Below are positions 1-12,672 of a DNA stretch of 57,982 nt, one piece after another. The first letter of the stretch is position 1. Each line of letters begins with the position of its first letter. This stretch comes from Ichthyophonus hoferi (lineage: Eukaryota; Opisthokonta; Ichthyosporea; Ichthyophonida; Ichthyophonidae): positions 1 through 57,982 of the forward strand of contig NAOQ01000466.1 in assembly GCA_002751075.1 (NCBI GenBank). The letters run 5' to 3'. The notes under the pieces are model-generated. The model was not told the DNA's origin. It ran no database searches and saw only the letters and a list, made by a program, of their open reading frames with translations. A program made the translations under genes and the position numbers.

Positions 1-34
<34 letters not shown>

Positions 35-47
35 CTCTTTCTCTCTC

Positions 48-86
<39 letters not shown>

Positions 87-88
87 CT
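1..88. repeat. (CTTT)n then (TCTA)n microsatellite
   Basis: Compound simple repeat. A CTTT/TCTC pyrimidine tract passes into at least nine TCTA units. It lies left of the last visible CBP/p300 exon, probably in an intron of that gene. Confidence 0.95.
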
Positions 89-267
89 ACATATGCATAT
101 AAGTGTGCTGATGGAGGGATACATGATTAGAATGGCGCTATAGATAAGGGAAAAGGCATATAGTATAATATGGTATGATATGGTCAAATAAATTATAACG
201 TAATATGACGTGATATATAGCATATGACATCATAAAGATACGGAAAAGGAAATAAACTAAGGACAAC

Positions 268-3200
268 CTGTTGATCGCCTGCCGTCTGGTTAATCCCAAG
301 ATGGCCGGAGGATGTGGCAGATGCTGGGATATATAAGTGTGTATGTGTATATATGTGTACATATATATGTATATCACAGAAGTGAATGGTAAGTTAGTAG
401 AACTCGTTTTATAATAATTAGCCCCATCATGTAGCATAAAGATATCTTCAAAAATATACCGCTAAAAAAGCATGAATAATATATCCTTTATAGTATGAAC
501 CGTATGAGAAGTGGTGGGAATATGATGGCATGTACGTATGTATGCACTGTGGGCTTGTATATGCCAAGAAGGAAAATCTATGTTTTATCGAACATACTGT
601 GTAAGTACATGTATGTATGCATGTATGTATGTATGTACTTGTCTGTGTATGCATGGATCTACGTATATACATGAATCTACTAAAATAAGAATCAACCCGA
701 ATATGCATTATAATATATAACAGACTTGCAGTCTATCCTCCCCGCTTATACATAACATAAACCATATAACGTATATACATGTATATGTATACTACGTGTT
801 GACAGAATATATACCTTGTGCGGTCATCTGTTGCAGCACCTGTTGTTGTGCTTGCTGTTGATTTGGGTCTTCCTGAAGAAAATAGAAAATTGTAGTTGGT
901 ATTATAGTTAAGTATCTATAACCAACGGTCATTTTTTATAACCATATACAGCTAATAGTATCAATGGCAATTGTGTAATACATACAATGTTCGCAAGTTA
1001 GAATATATACTCAAATGATAAATGAGATAGTGTAAATTTTGGGTAGTGGTTTGTATGACAAGTGCATATATATAAATCAGATAGTATAAATCATAAAAAA
1101 AGAGAGCAAACTATGACATATAGAGTAATAGTATATACGTGTTTGATTATTTAATAATAGAAAGAAGCAAGAACGGTCGGTGTAAAGATGCAATGTAGTA
1201 TGTTTCTCTTCTGTAAACGAAAAGATACAAAAACGCGTGTTAAACTCACGGGAAATCAATGAGTGCATATAAGAGGGGAAACAGACGATAAGAGATGAGA
1301 GATAATAATAAATAAATTTAATATACAGAAGTATACAAATACATATAAAGATGCATATACATATGCATATACATATGCATAGATAAATGCATAATCAGTG
1401 TGAAATGCTTAGCAATCAATACACCAAAGAAAGAGTTATTGCGAAATGTTAAAGCAGCCCAAATAAGAATAGAATAAAAAGAAATAAACCCATAATATAA
1501 GAAATTAATTATATAAAAAAAGAGTTGTGGAATACCTAATTTAAACAGCAATTACAATAAATAGTAAAGTAGAGACAGTTATAACTATAATTAAAGTTAT
1601 CAAGACCAACGAACAATCAAACAGGAAAACGCTATTAAAATTTAAAATCTCGTTCTACTTCACGTACCGTAGCAGGAACACATATGGGACAGTCATGGCG
1701 TGTGCATGAACGATAATGAACCACAATGGACTTAATGCTTCGGCAGTGCTGTACCTGACACTGTTCGTCTCGGCATTGTAAAACGTGCTGAAGAATTCGT
1801 TTCATGGCTTGGCAACTGCGTTGAGGACACTCTCCTTTACACCCAGCTGCGTGAAGAATCAACCTTAGCTGATACACCAATTGATTCTCTGTACCAGTGG
1901 AGGACCTATGCTGGGGGTTAGGGTTACCATGGATACCATATGCCCCTGGTCCCTGTGTCTGTGTCTGTCCTTGGCCTGGAGTGGGGCCTTGACCTTGTGT
2001 TTGTCCCTGCGCTTGGGCTTGCCCTTGCACTTGTCCACCCCCCTGATCCTGTCCCTGTTGCTGTATTTGTTGAATTTGCTGTTGTCGTCTTTGCTGTTGC
2101 TGTTGTTGGCTAGGTGTACCAGGCTGCGAGGCTCCAATCTGGAGTAATGTATTAGGTGTTGGTAAGTTTAGACCACCACCGTTGGTCTTAATACCTTGCT
2201 GGCCATTCTGTTGGCCTGCCCCTGTCCCCTGTGGTTGTTGTTGACTCAATTTATCCAAGGACCCAGTTAGTTGTACCAAAGATGGACGGTGAGATCGATT
2301 GGGATCTAGTCCTTCATGGTCTTCGTTCCTATCTCCTCCTTCCTCTGAGTGTACAATCTCGTTGTTGTCACATCCTTCAACTCTCTCACCACAGTTGCTA
2401 CTACTATTACCAACATTACCGCCTGTTGCATTATTACTGTTTCCATTGTTTCCGTCAAAGTTCAGTCCATTCTGTTGTTGTGTTTCGGATGGACGTAAAC
2501 CAAGAGGGTCAGCTAAGTCATCATCTTCATCAAAATTGAAATCTGGTAGAGACTCGGTAAGAGCTTTAGCTAAGCTCTCATCTAGAATGGTGAGGTGTAT
2601 TATTCTTGTTAGTGAGATAATATAGATAGATAAAGAAATGGAAATGGATGGATAGATAGACAGAGAAGAATAAAACAACAAGGAAATGGTAACACTATGA
2701 CAGAAAGAAAATACGGGAAAATATGGTCAAAGAATGGGTTGGGTGATAGAGGAAGATAGGTAGAGTGAGAGAGGGAAGGAGAAAGACTGTGTGATGCTGT
2801 GCATGAGTAGAGAATACAAAAATTAATGACAACGGATATGTATTTAATAAATGAATATGTATAGCGGTATTTTACGTGTATGTTGAAATAGTGAGAAGGG
2901 GCTATGCAAACAATATAAATATATTAAGAGAGTAATGAGTTAGGCAAAGGAAAATGAAACGAGAGAGAATGATATAGAAGGTAGAGAACGGAGGTGAAAT
3001 AAGTAAACAGTCGTGTTTAATAAGTGAAAAATAAAATGTAGAAACAGAAGGGATAAACTAAAACATTATAAAAGAGAAATGTATATATGTGATGTAAGCG
3101 AAATGTTGACTAATAAATTAATGTAGACAAGAGAAAGACTGTGGATAATGAAAAGAAGAAAAAAAAAGAACGAGATAAACTAAACTAAACGTAAAAACGT

Positions 3201-3336
3201 AAATAAAAGGGATTATATAGATAGACATAGGTGCATCAAAAAAATATGTTAAAAAAATCCCAGCACTAAACGTAGAGACCTTACCGCCATCGCCATCAAA
3301 TAGGTTTAAATCATCGTCTTCTTCCGCAAAATCCAT
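268..3336 (-). CDS. CREBBP: CBP/p300-type histone acetyltransferase, N-terminal part
   Basis: Transcriptional co-activator and lysine acetyltransferase of the nucleus; only the 5' part is in the window. Exons, 5' to 3' on the minus strand: 3285-3336, 1668-2581, 815-872 and probably 268-323. Phases agree at every junction (52+914 nt is 322 codons; 58+56 nt is 38). The protein begins with an acidic segment (MDFAEEDDDLNLFDGDG), followed by a second acidic stretch near residues 28-40. A Ser/Asn/Gly/Gln-rich disordered region follows, with Q runs and QG/QA/QT dipeptides at roughly residues 160-245. The TAZ1 zinc domain fills residues 248-322 and ends in CTRHDCPIC, the TAZ1 signature. Three HCCC zinc sites are visible. 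KIX, bromodomain, HAT, ZZ and TAZ2 would lie beyond the left edge. The start is the only Met in frame with exon 2, and the donors GTAAGG and GTACGT are good. The fourth exon (268-323) is weaker because its donor is GTTGTC. Confidence 0.9.
606..636. repeat. GTAT/GCAT tetranucleotide repeat
   Basis: Short imperfect array of GTAT and GCAT units inside the third CBP/p300 intron. ORFs read through it are repeat-coded and not genes. Confidence 0.7.
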
Positions 3337-4867
3337 TTTGAATTAGCAATTGACTATATATGTGGTGAAAGCAGGATGTATACTAATTGGTTGCGAGGTG
3401 GTTTTCCGCTGTAATAAATTTCATATTGTTAGACCCTTTGTAATATTACTACGTAAAAGAGACTGGAGAAAGATATTATTAACAAGTTTAAATAGCAGGT
3501 GGAAGGGAGTTCTGCCTAATACATCGTTGAAGTAACTTTAGCTTTCAAATGGTTTGGTGCAGTAATCACTAAAATGAGACGGCACTTCGAGGATGTTGAC
3601 CAAAAAAAAAAAGTAGGAGGTCAAAAATAAACTATCGCAAACATGTACAAAATAAATACAAAATAAATGGTGTCAATATATAGCACGAGTATTTATAAAA
3701 TAAACTCTGTGACTGGTTCACAGGAAACAGCATGTATATATATGGGTGTGTGTGTATGTGTCTGTGTGTGTCTGTGTGTCTATATGTGGGTGTATATGTG
3801 TGTTTATGTGTATGTGTGTCGGTATGGTTAGAAATATGAGTTGGGCCTAGTAGTATGTAGTGTTCAAAAGACATAATAAGAATAATAACGATAAGACTAA
3901 AGATAAAGAAAAAGCTAAAGATAAATATGAAAAAGACAAGATTGGATATAAGATAATTAAATTATATTTAAAAAAAGCTCATTAGAGTGGAATATATGCT
4001 TTGCGAGAGAGTCGGTGCAAGTGTAATTTACAATCTTAACGAACACGTTAGAGTAACAAGATACAGCTACTAACATCAGGAAAATGAATCTAAAAACAAA
4101 ACTATAAAGGGGACTTTAATTTTTTTCATTAAATTAGATAAATCCTTAATATATATAATCTTTTTTTGGAGCAGGAACAACCTACTCTCAAGATTATACC
4201 CCTTACCACTCATGTTAAAATTAAAGTAGTTTAGGATACGAAACTTACATTTGCTCATGCAGTACATATTGTATGGTTGTAATCCTGCTGTTGCTTAGAT
4301 ACGTCTACACTCTCCTAAAATTGAAACTGCTGGCTGCCTGGCATATAAATACTACTATAATACTAAAACGCACATAAAATATAAGGGTTATAAGCCAGTT
4401 TAACAATTAGTAGTATAACGACCGTATATAGTAGACCAACGGCCAAGATTATGAATTTTACCATCTCGAGTCTTGTCGCATTCTGTCGCAGTCTATTGCT
4501 TATTGAGGCTTTTTGAAAAAAAATACATTAGAATTGCTCACTATTGTTTTCAATATTTACTTTTTAATTTGGCTGTTTAAGGCTTAGTATTGACTTTCTA
4601 ACCAATAATTTCACTTTATCATTTATTTTACGTTTTAAAATCATGCTTAGAAATATATACATTTATTTGTGGAATCTCAGTGATTCTTTCCTTTACTACC
4701 GTTTGTGCTGACCGACAGTTGTGATTTGGCGGCTTTTTTTTAATGTTTTATTGTAATTAATTATAAATTGAGTTATCTTTGCTTTATTCAGGCTATATAT
4801 AGCCCTAAGAAGTAAACTAAAAAATAAGAAGTTATGTTTTATGTTACCTGAAGTTTTTGTAGTTAGT
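3337..4867. other. Upstream region of CBP/p300, no gene seen
   Basis: AT-rich DNA upstream of the CBP/p300 start codon. It should hold that gene's promoter, but no clear TATA or CCAAT element can be assigned. It contains a GT-rich microsatellite (3731-3822) and a pair of TGTCGCA heptamers (4474-4490). No convincing coding sequence was found on either strand. Confidence 0.6.
3731..3822. repeat. GT/GTAT-rich microsatellite
   Basis: Imperfect run of TG, TATG and TCTG units about 90 bases long. The antisense ORF across it is a Thr/His-rich repeat translation and is not a gene. Confidence 0.9.
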
Positions 4868-5040
4868 TTTTGTTGGAAATAAGTAGAGACAGGTGTTTAG
4901 TTCCTGTGTCCTATATCCACTTAGCATTAAGGTATTTGTTTTAACGTGTACTCCTGTACGCGTAGTACAGTTAGGCGGCTAAAATTTGTTTTTATTATTA
5001 AACAAGTCAGCAGAAGTTGAAGACTAAGCCCCTAAAGTTG
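4868..5040 (+). repeat. Dispersed repeat A, copy 1 (first block)
   Basis: Diverged copy of the block at 10088-10265. Shared landmarks are AAGTAGAG.CAGG, a CAGG...TCCTG mini-palindrome, TTTTAACGTGTAC, a ..CG.AGTACA.. core and ..TTATT..A....TCAGCAG. Copies differ by perhaps a quarter to a third of positions, so the insertions are old. It is noncoding and probably derives from a retroelement terminal region. Confidence 0.6.
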
Positions 5041-8000
5041 ATAAAACTGTCACTTTTCATAATATGATGTATAGCAAAACATATTGGATACATTGAGTTT
5101 TACTTTAATGTTTTAGCTATGGTTTGATTTTTTTCTAGCTATATTGTTTTGTTGCCGCACTCGTTGTCATTATCATCTTGCTTGTCTAGTCATAGACAAA
5201 AACTTGTATTTAGCAACGTACTTTAGTGTCGCCTGGGGTCTCTAAAGTATTTATTTATTGTAAACCGTTAAGAAAAATCTAGCGTATTAATAAAAAATAA
5301 ACTTTAAGGTTTGGGTTGGTTAGGAACTTCCAAACTGTCTAGCTTATGGTTGGTTGAGTAAAACTGATAAGCAAAACTATTGGCTTTGGCTTGGTCTACT
5401 AAGTATGACCTGAAAAGCCAGAATAATGATAGTAATTGTAATTATGAGGAAGAAAACCATATCTAGCATATCTTGACTTTTATGAGGTCTATGAAGATGT
5501 CCACCCGCCTACATACGCAAGTAGTTAGTAACGGTGACACTTAATATATAGAAGTATACCTGAAACCCTTATTTGGGTATGATTTGTGCATCTGCCTAAG
5601 GCAACTCCGTGGAGAATGATATTACTCAATAATTGATAGTTACAAGCAACCAAGTAAAAGACCTGTTTTCAATACATGTTTAAATGTCAGAACATAGAAT
5701 CATATCCTAAGCCATCCGAAGTAGAAAGAAAATAAGTGAACGGTTAGATACGGTGTATGTGTGTTAAAACAACGTGAAACGTCAATTATCAAACAACGCA
5801 TGTTAGATAAAATTAATGTGTAGTTAAATAAAATCATGTGGTACATTTGCATATTAATAATTACTTCTTTGGCTAATAGAAAAACGATTGATATATTGAT
5901 ATAGATGTATACTAAGCCCAATACTAGTTGTATCTAGACTGTTGTCTAACTTTTATTAGCGTGAACACTCTTAAGCTATTTTCAATATCAAAATAGTTTT
6001 TATTTCAATCAAAACTAGCCAACTCAGTGCCCTATATCATATCCATCCTCTTTTCTTTCCTCCCAAGTATGTTTCTTTTCCTCCCCACCCTTAAATTTTG
6101 GTCAATAAATTCAAAACTTGTCACTTCTGGTATAGATGTGCATGAATGTGTTAGCATTTGACATAAAGGAATGCTTTCTTCTGCCTTTTTAATGTTTTAA
6201 TTATCATAGGTCTACTCAAGCTATAAGTGGGTAGCATGTTTCACAATAGTATAAATTATAGGTGGCATTTTCTCCTATTTATGTTGTATTTTTTTCTGAC
6301 ACTAGTTATCACGCCTATGTATGTTCAAAGTGTCCGCCTATTGGTCTATTATCATCATGCTGAAAGCACTGCGGGCTATTGTATTAATATCAAGTAGACC
6401 GTCGCCCTTATAACTAAGATGCCTGGAGTGCCTAAACTGTTGTATTACTTTGACATTTGACTTCTTATCTCTAAATAGGTTTGTGCTCCGGGCACAACAG
6501 AGATCTATCAGTTGTAACCACTATTCTAACTGGCTCTTTGATTTTCTAATCGTAACTCGCCATAAAAAATATTGCCTTTACGAGGGTCTGTAAATGTAAT
6601 GCGCATATGAAGAGTTCTGGGGCACTGTATTCATACAGCAATTGTTTTACCACAATACACAAGATCAGCGAGATGATCTCCATTACCACAACTGACTCTA
6701 ATTAAAACGGGAAACTATCTTATTAATTTAAATAATACCATGCATATCATGAAATCTGGTAATTATCAAAAGCTGGTTGGTCTGAATAATAGTGCTAATA
6801 TTTTAAACAATGATGTATACCTCAAGAAAAGTTAATAACAAAAAAAATAATAACTCTGCAATAAAAATAAATCTCTATCTATATTTATATGTAAGTTTCT
6901 ATTTACGGCAGGGATGTTGTATTTTAACCAATTGGTGCTATGATGTCTCGACAACTAGTATTTGGCATTGTCCTAAATGTTATTTAGAGCCAGTCTGGCA
7001 ACCTCTTGTCCTACACCGAGAATTATAATGAAGATAAAGAAGTGTCACCGTTCATCAGTGGATTTTCCGATGCAAAGTTAGTAGTACTCTGACAACCCGT
7101 TGATCCAGAGTCCCTGATTCCAAGTCACTTCCCGTTACTATTGAGAGGAATTTCACTATCTTGATTCCCTATTATCTTGACAGTCTACCCTTGCTGATTG
7201 CAGATAACAGTTGCTATTGTAATAATAATGCTTTATGAGTAAATAAATTCTAGTTAGATTTGTTAATTTTACTTTTCCTTTCTCAACGAAAGTATTCACT
7301 AAGCTACAACCACCCTTGGGAGCTAATACAAAGAACAAAAAAATATTGAACTAACGTTCTGTATCTTGACTCATCCCTTAAATACTTAAATAGCTACTTT
7401 TTATCTGAGTACCACTTTTCGTTTAGCTGATGATACAGTGTACTAACACAGATTAACACACTGGCTTAGCTTACAGATTGAGCGTCCCTTACAATTTACA
7501 ATTTACCAGAACAAACTATTTACTATTTAAGATAATAGTTGGATTCTGACAAGATTTACAGACTGGCTGTTGGTTTATACGTTCAAGCATAATATCCAGC
7601 AACATAAATAAACTGTATATATTTTACCGAAAACCGGCCCTTTTTGCATTGCAGAAAGGCTTCCTTCGTACTTTGTGTTATTGTAAAAGGGACTTCCAAT
7701 TGATAAGTATATATAAACACCAGTAATCTAAATAAATTGTATACTACTTTGTCTTAGCATGAATTGGATAATTGGATAGCTTAGTGGTAAGCGCCTATTA
7801 CACCAGTGATGAAAGGCCATTAAGTGTATGTATTATTGGTCAAACTAAATTAAATCGCATAAGGTTGTGATCGCGCCAATTAAATTTACAAAATAAAACC
7901 TTGTCAATAAATATATGGCTATTTAAATAAGTAAATAAACATCTTAAATTGAGCCATTGGCTGTAACGGGAAAATCGTACCGAGGGACCAATCACACTCG

Positions 8001-10087
8001 ACAATTTTGATGCCTTATGTCTTGATGTTTGAAATATAGCATAGTTATAGTTATTATAGTTATAGGTAATAATAATCAATCTATGACAAGAATAATGTTT
8101 GTTTAATGTTACATTATTTAATTTCATATCTTCTTTGAATTTATCTAATAATCATTGGTTTGATTCTGTAGACTGAACTCTATAAAAAACCCTGAAGTTA
8201 ACACATCTATATACGTTACTAGATAAATTGAGTAAATGACGTGGTGATACAATAATTTTTATTTGAGACCTCCTCAAAAAGATAAAATATATTGGCCATA
8301 ATTGGATAGCTATTGGGTCAATAACATAATACATTTCCTCCATTAAGAATAATAAGTGCACTGGTGATTTAAAGAATATAGTTAAAGCAATTAAATGAAA
8401 AGATATTCTGATATCCCTAAGATTTTATTCCCCATAGGCTATCTCCTCTTGGAAGTGGAGCTTCATTTGAGCTAAAGGTGTAATTGGTACTTCATATGTA
8501 TTGTATGCAGCAGCTAAATTAATGCATCTTTAGTTTTTGTGTCCAACTACATGTATTTGATCTATAAATTTGAAGATCTAACCTAACCTCTTGTATTATA
8601 TCAAATTGGTGGGTTATCTCTAAAGAAATATGTAAGGAGCCCAAATCCTATTTAACCACTATGTCTTAGTGTTTCAATTAGAATCTACTCCTGTTTTAAG
8701 CATGTTTCTATCGTCAATAAATATATTATGAATGAGTGGCAAATATTATTTTGGGGTTTTCTATACTGATTATTCACCGATCCCACGTTGGGTATAGGGC
8801 CTGGGAACCTTCCATGCATCGGTGTATTTCTTAGCTGTAGCCTCGTAGTCGCTGAACCACTTTGGAGAAGAAAAAAAATTGAAGTGGTATTCTTATGATC
8901 GACTAGTCCTATTGCGTTAGGTCTAAATAAAATAAATTATAGTTGGCCTAAAATTTTAATGGACACTCTTGGACTATCAAGATTTTGACGTGGTTAAAAT
9001 TTTAACACGAATTGAAAACTCAATACTTCGTATTAAAATCCGACAAAGTTCAAATCATCTCGAGACACCAATTGGATCGGAGTAGCATTGGTTCTAATAG
9101 AGTGATTGATTGCACCAAAGGTAAATTGCAAAAGCCCAGGATCCTTAGTTTGTGTTTTACTGAAGTAATTACTCGAGCCATGTTAGATTTGTAGTAAATA
9201 GTCTATTATCAATCTAATTTAAAAACTAGGCGCATATATATTTACGTAGTTTTTTGTGTATTTTTAAATTAAATGCAATTTTTTATTGTGATTCCTATAG
9301 CTTAACTCATAGCGCAGAACGAGTCACTAATGTATTGTCCAACCTAAATAACAATAAAGGTAAAAAATTAGAAGTCAGATGTGATGGGCTGATTATCAAG
9401 ACAAGTCCCGCGAAAAAAAGAACCAAAATGCACACAAACTACTACAGAGGTAGCTAAAAATAAGAGAAAATTGAAGTAAAACGGGGCACAAAAGTTCCTC
9501 AAGTGCGGCTTAACATATAATGGATTTTAGACTTATGATTATTGGGGTATGAGCAGAATGGCAACTTCATGATTAGGGGGCTAATTTCTAAAATATAAAT
9601 GCTTGCATGCAGTTGACCTACTTCAAAAAATTGTTTAAAAAATTGCACCCAAACGCACTGGACAATTAAATAAGCCGAAAGGATATTCAATAAAAAAGAT
9701 AAAAAAGTAGCAGACATGGTTTTGAACTCGTCAGAAGTTCATAAAGTACACACGCTGGAGTCACAAGACCAGTAGCTCTAAAGCAGGACTTATGGTGTAA
9801 TCATAGAATATTGCTGACAATAATAGGAATTTCCTTGTTTCTCCTTATCTTGATACGGTTTTCTATTTTTCTTTTATTAAACAATCACTATTGCTTATAT
9901 TCTAATATCCTCTGAACTAATATTTGCAAGAATGATACACGACTGAGTACAGTCGTTATAAGGAGATACAGAGCTAAAAGGAATAAATCATGTGTATAAT
10001 TTATTTTCATCAACATTTTTATTTTTATTTCTATAGTAGTTTTTTTTAAGGTTCAAAGTGGAAGTCCAAAAGAAAGTGTTGAGGATA
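5041..10087. other. Gene-poor AT-rich region
   Basis: About 5 kb without a supportable gene. The open frames here are short, lack family resemblance and do not join into a splice-consistent model. The base composition and repeat families elsewhere suggest degraded repeat DNA. A tRNA-like sequence sits near 7766. Confidence 0.6.
7764..7815 (+). other. tRNA-like fragment (possible SINE head)
   Basis: TAGCTTAGTGG fits the RNA polymerase III A-box consensus TRGYNNARNGG exactly. It is followed by GTAAGCGCC and an anticodon-arm-like stretch around TTACACC, reminiscent of tRNA-Val(UAC). No good B box (GGTTCGANTCC) or closed acceptor stem follows, so it is not a functional tRNA gene. A tRNA-derived SINE head or a decayed tRNA pseudogene fits best, and chance is not excluded. 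Confidence 0.25.
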
Positions 10088-10510
10088 ACAAGTAGAGGCA
10101 GGAAAACTCCTGCAACCTATATTCGTTTAGAAGAAGAGGGAATAACAAATCAAGGGGCGTTTTAACGTGTACCTTTGCATACACGGAGTACAAATACGCT
10201 AAGACATATTTTTTATTGAAAAAATCAGCAGGACTTGTCTTAGGCAGGATACCTAAGCTTTGAGTTAGCAGGACTCCAAACATATGATTTGAAATAGTTA
10301 TTATATAGTCGCTAGACCTCAGCCATTGATTGGTTCAATGATTCAATGATCGATCATTTTGGACCGGCATTAACAGCAATAGATTGCACCATTTATTTTG
10401 CCAGTCTACATATGTAATAGTAATTGCTAATGGTATTAAATGATTTTAACTATATAAAGAAATATTTAAATTAATTAAATATCCCTGTTTTAACAGTAAT
10501 ATCGCTAAGA
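10088..10510 (+). repeat. Dispersed repeat A, copy 2 (fullest)
   Basis: Two blocks that recur elsewhere. Block 1 (10088-10265) matches 4868-5040 and, inverted, about 51745-51920. Block 2 (10300-10505) matches 50520-50700 and, inverted, about 51596-51735. Block 2 ends with a promoter-like CTATATAAAG, as expected of an LTR U3/R region. The family is noncoding. An old, broken LTR or LTR-like element is the likely source, and the copies are well diverged. Confidence 0.65.
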
Positions 10511-12587
10511 ACAATAATTATTAAAGAACTAGATAGTAGCCAAATTGTTCTTACTTAGCAACTTGGAATTGATAAAGTACCTAAGCAGGAAACCTGCTTT
10601 AAATATCTTAATGGCTAGGATAGTAAAATGCAAAACACAAGTATTAACTGTGCTACCTTTGGGAGCATAAAGTAGCACAAATAAATTATGCACCTACTTT
10701 TAATTATGGTTGCAGTGTACGCCAGTACAAAATAAAATAAAATGGGGCTATTGGCCGAGAATTAAATTGATCAATATCTTGGATTGACAAAAAAATTACG
10801 TGAGCGTGGCGCAAAAGCTACATCTAATGGCGTCTAAGTGCTATGAAATGATGACTTATAGTAAATTTAATAACTAAAAAGAATATAAACAAAGACAGGA
10901 TTACACAACACCTGTGCTTGATTTTCTCATGCTAGTAGAATGATTTATATATGAGATGCAAGCAGGCAAGCAGCTTGGATCTCTTAGCCATATATGGTAG
11001 GTCTTCACAAGAAGCAAGGTATTGTTAGTCATTTTGGTTTAACGGCTTTGTGGAAGGGGGCATCTATGTATCTAAACCTGGGTCAGGCACTAATAAATAA
11101 TCTTATGCAGTAATGGTAATGCCTAAACATATATTATTATCTATGCGCCATTTTAAAAAACAGAGAATGGGAACTAACCAATAAACTGCAAACGACGGTT
11201 GGATTCATGATTTGTATTAACAACATTCACATAGTCGAAAAGGACCATGGTAGCTTAACCATACCACTAACCAGAATACTATACCATGGTTCTAAAAAAT
11301 CATCAAATGGATGGTACTCATGATCAAGTCTTGAGAAAAGACAAAATAAATCAATAATTATTACTTCGCTGTGAAGTCTCCGCTATTGCGTTCGATGGAG
11401 AAACAAATCAAATTTCACTGAAGCAAAACTACCTAGGGCACCCAGGTGGAGTAATTCAAATTAAAGCCGACATTTTCTAGATAAGTGTACCAAAACAAAT
11501 TTAACAGATACGTACATATGTATTGTTCAATTAAAATTGTATAGCATGTTATATATGCCTAGTAGGTATGTGTTATTCGCGTGCAACAGTAACTGGAAAG
11601 CAACAGTTGCTGAAACAAGTTTTTGAGTATCACACCTATGTCAGGCGTTTTGGGTCCCTATTCATAGTAAAACATCTTCAATATGCTTCTATAAGATGAA
11701 AAAGTACTTTAGAGTTAATTTTAATGAATTTTAAGTGCTCTTATATTATACACCCGTACTAAAACCTTGCTTTTGTCTTGTAAATAAGCACAGAGATGAA
11801 CGAAGGTGTAAGGTCAGCAGAGACCAAGGCTAGTACAACGAGATCTCACAGTTCAAGTGATATATAATAAGGATTTCTGAAGGCATATATTTTTAAGTGG
11901 TTTAAAAAACATAAGTAATTACAAAAAAAGTATGTCTTCTAGTTCTCTGCACTAGTCTATTGTTTATGCATAAGGTAAACAACCCAAAAAACGCGTTTTT
12001 CTTCTTTTCACCCTAGAACTCTCAAAATTGTATAAAAATGATCCCAAAACGCACCACATATTAAAAAGCTAGTAATATACAACATTAATCCCAATAGAGT
12101 AATCAATACGACCTGCTTAGGCAGCATAATGCTAGGCCAGACTATTTATCTGCCATTTGTTTTCGGTTGTCAAAATCAATGTACAGTAAAATTATTGACT
12201 GTGCTGTCGCAGTCCTGTCGCAATGACAGATTTAAATAACTTACTCAGAAGACGTAGGTACATTCTTTCATTCTTTGGAAATCCATCAAAAAATGGTCAA
12301 CTATTTTATCTAAAAGTATTTATTTTTTACAGTTTTTTATAAATATTTTGTTCATAATTTATTTAAATTTAATATATATATATTTTACGGATTGAAAATA
12401 GCTTAAAGTAATCTTAAAATATACCAAATCCGATTAAAATTATGCCATAAGATAAATTGTCATTGCACTTTACTCTCCTCTGATTGAATTGACGGTTAGG
12501 TCTCACATAATGATTGGTCCTTTTACGGATCGGTATATTTAAATTAGCGAATAAAAAAACATTCTTTAATCGGTCTCAATAGTACGA
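10511..12587. other. Intergenic region upstream of H1
   Basis: AT-rich DNA without a recognisable gene. It carries a tandem pair of TGTCGCA heptamers at 12205-12222, about 450 bases upstream of the H1 start. An inverted CCAAT box lies at 12511-12517. Confidence 0.6.
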
Positions 12588-12608
12588 CCAATGGTTCCAA
12601 CTATAAAT
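12511..12608 (+). promoter_or_regulatory. Probable H1 promoter: two CCAAT boxes and TATA
   Basis: An inverted CCAAT (TGATTGG, 12511-12517), a direct CCAAT (12588-12592) and a TATA-like TATAAAT (12602-12608) precede the H1 start codon at 12673. A start site about 30 bases past the TATA would give a leader of roughly 40 bases. CCAAT plus TATA is a common arrangement in histone promoters. The start site itself is inferred. Confidence 0.55.
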
Positions 12609-12672
12609 GAAAGCCAACACTTCCGCGTAAATATTAATAAAAAATTTGTTTTTTTTAAAGGAAAGAGTAAAG

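Noticed and set aside
1881-2625. Plus-strand Leu/Cys-rich ORFs opposite CBP/p300 exon 2
   Set aside because: They are antisense shadows of a Gln/Gly-rich coding exon with clear TAZ1 homology on the other strand.
9720-9780. Minus-strand tRNA-like sequence with a CTGG..CCAG arm
   Set aside because: A-box and acceptor-stem pairing could not be established; resemblance is limited to one short hairpin and a GTTCAA word.
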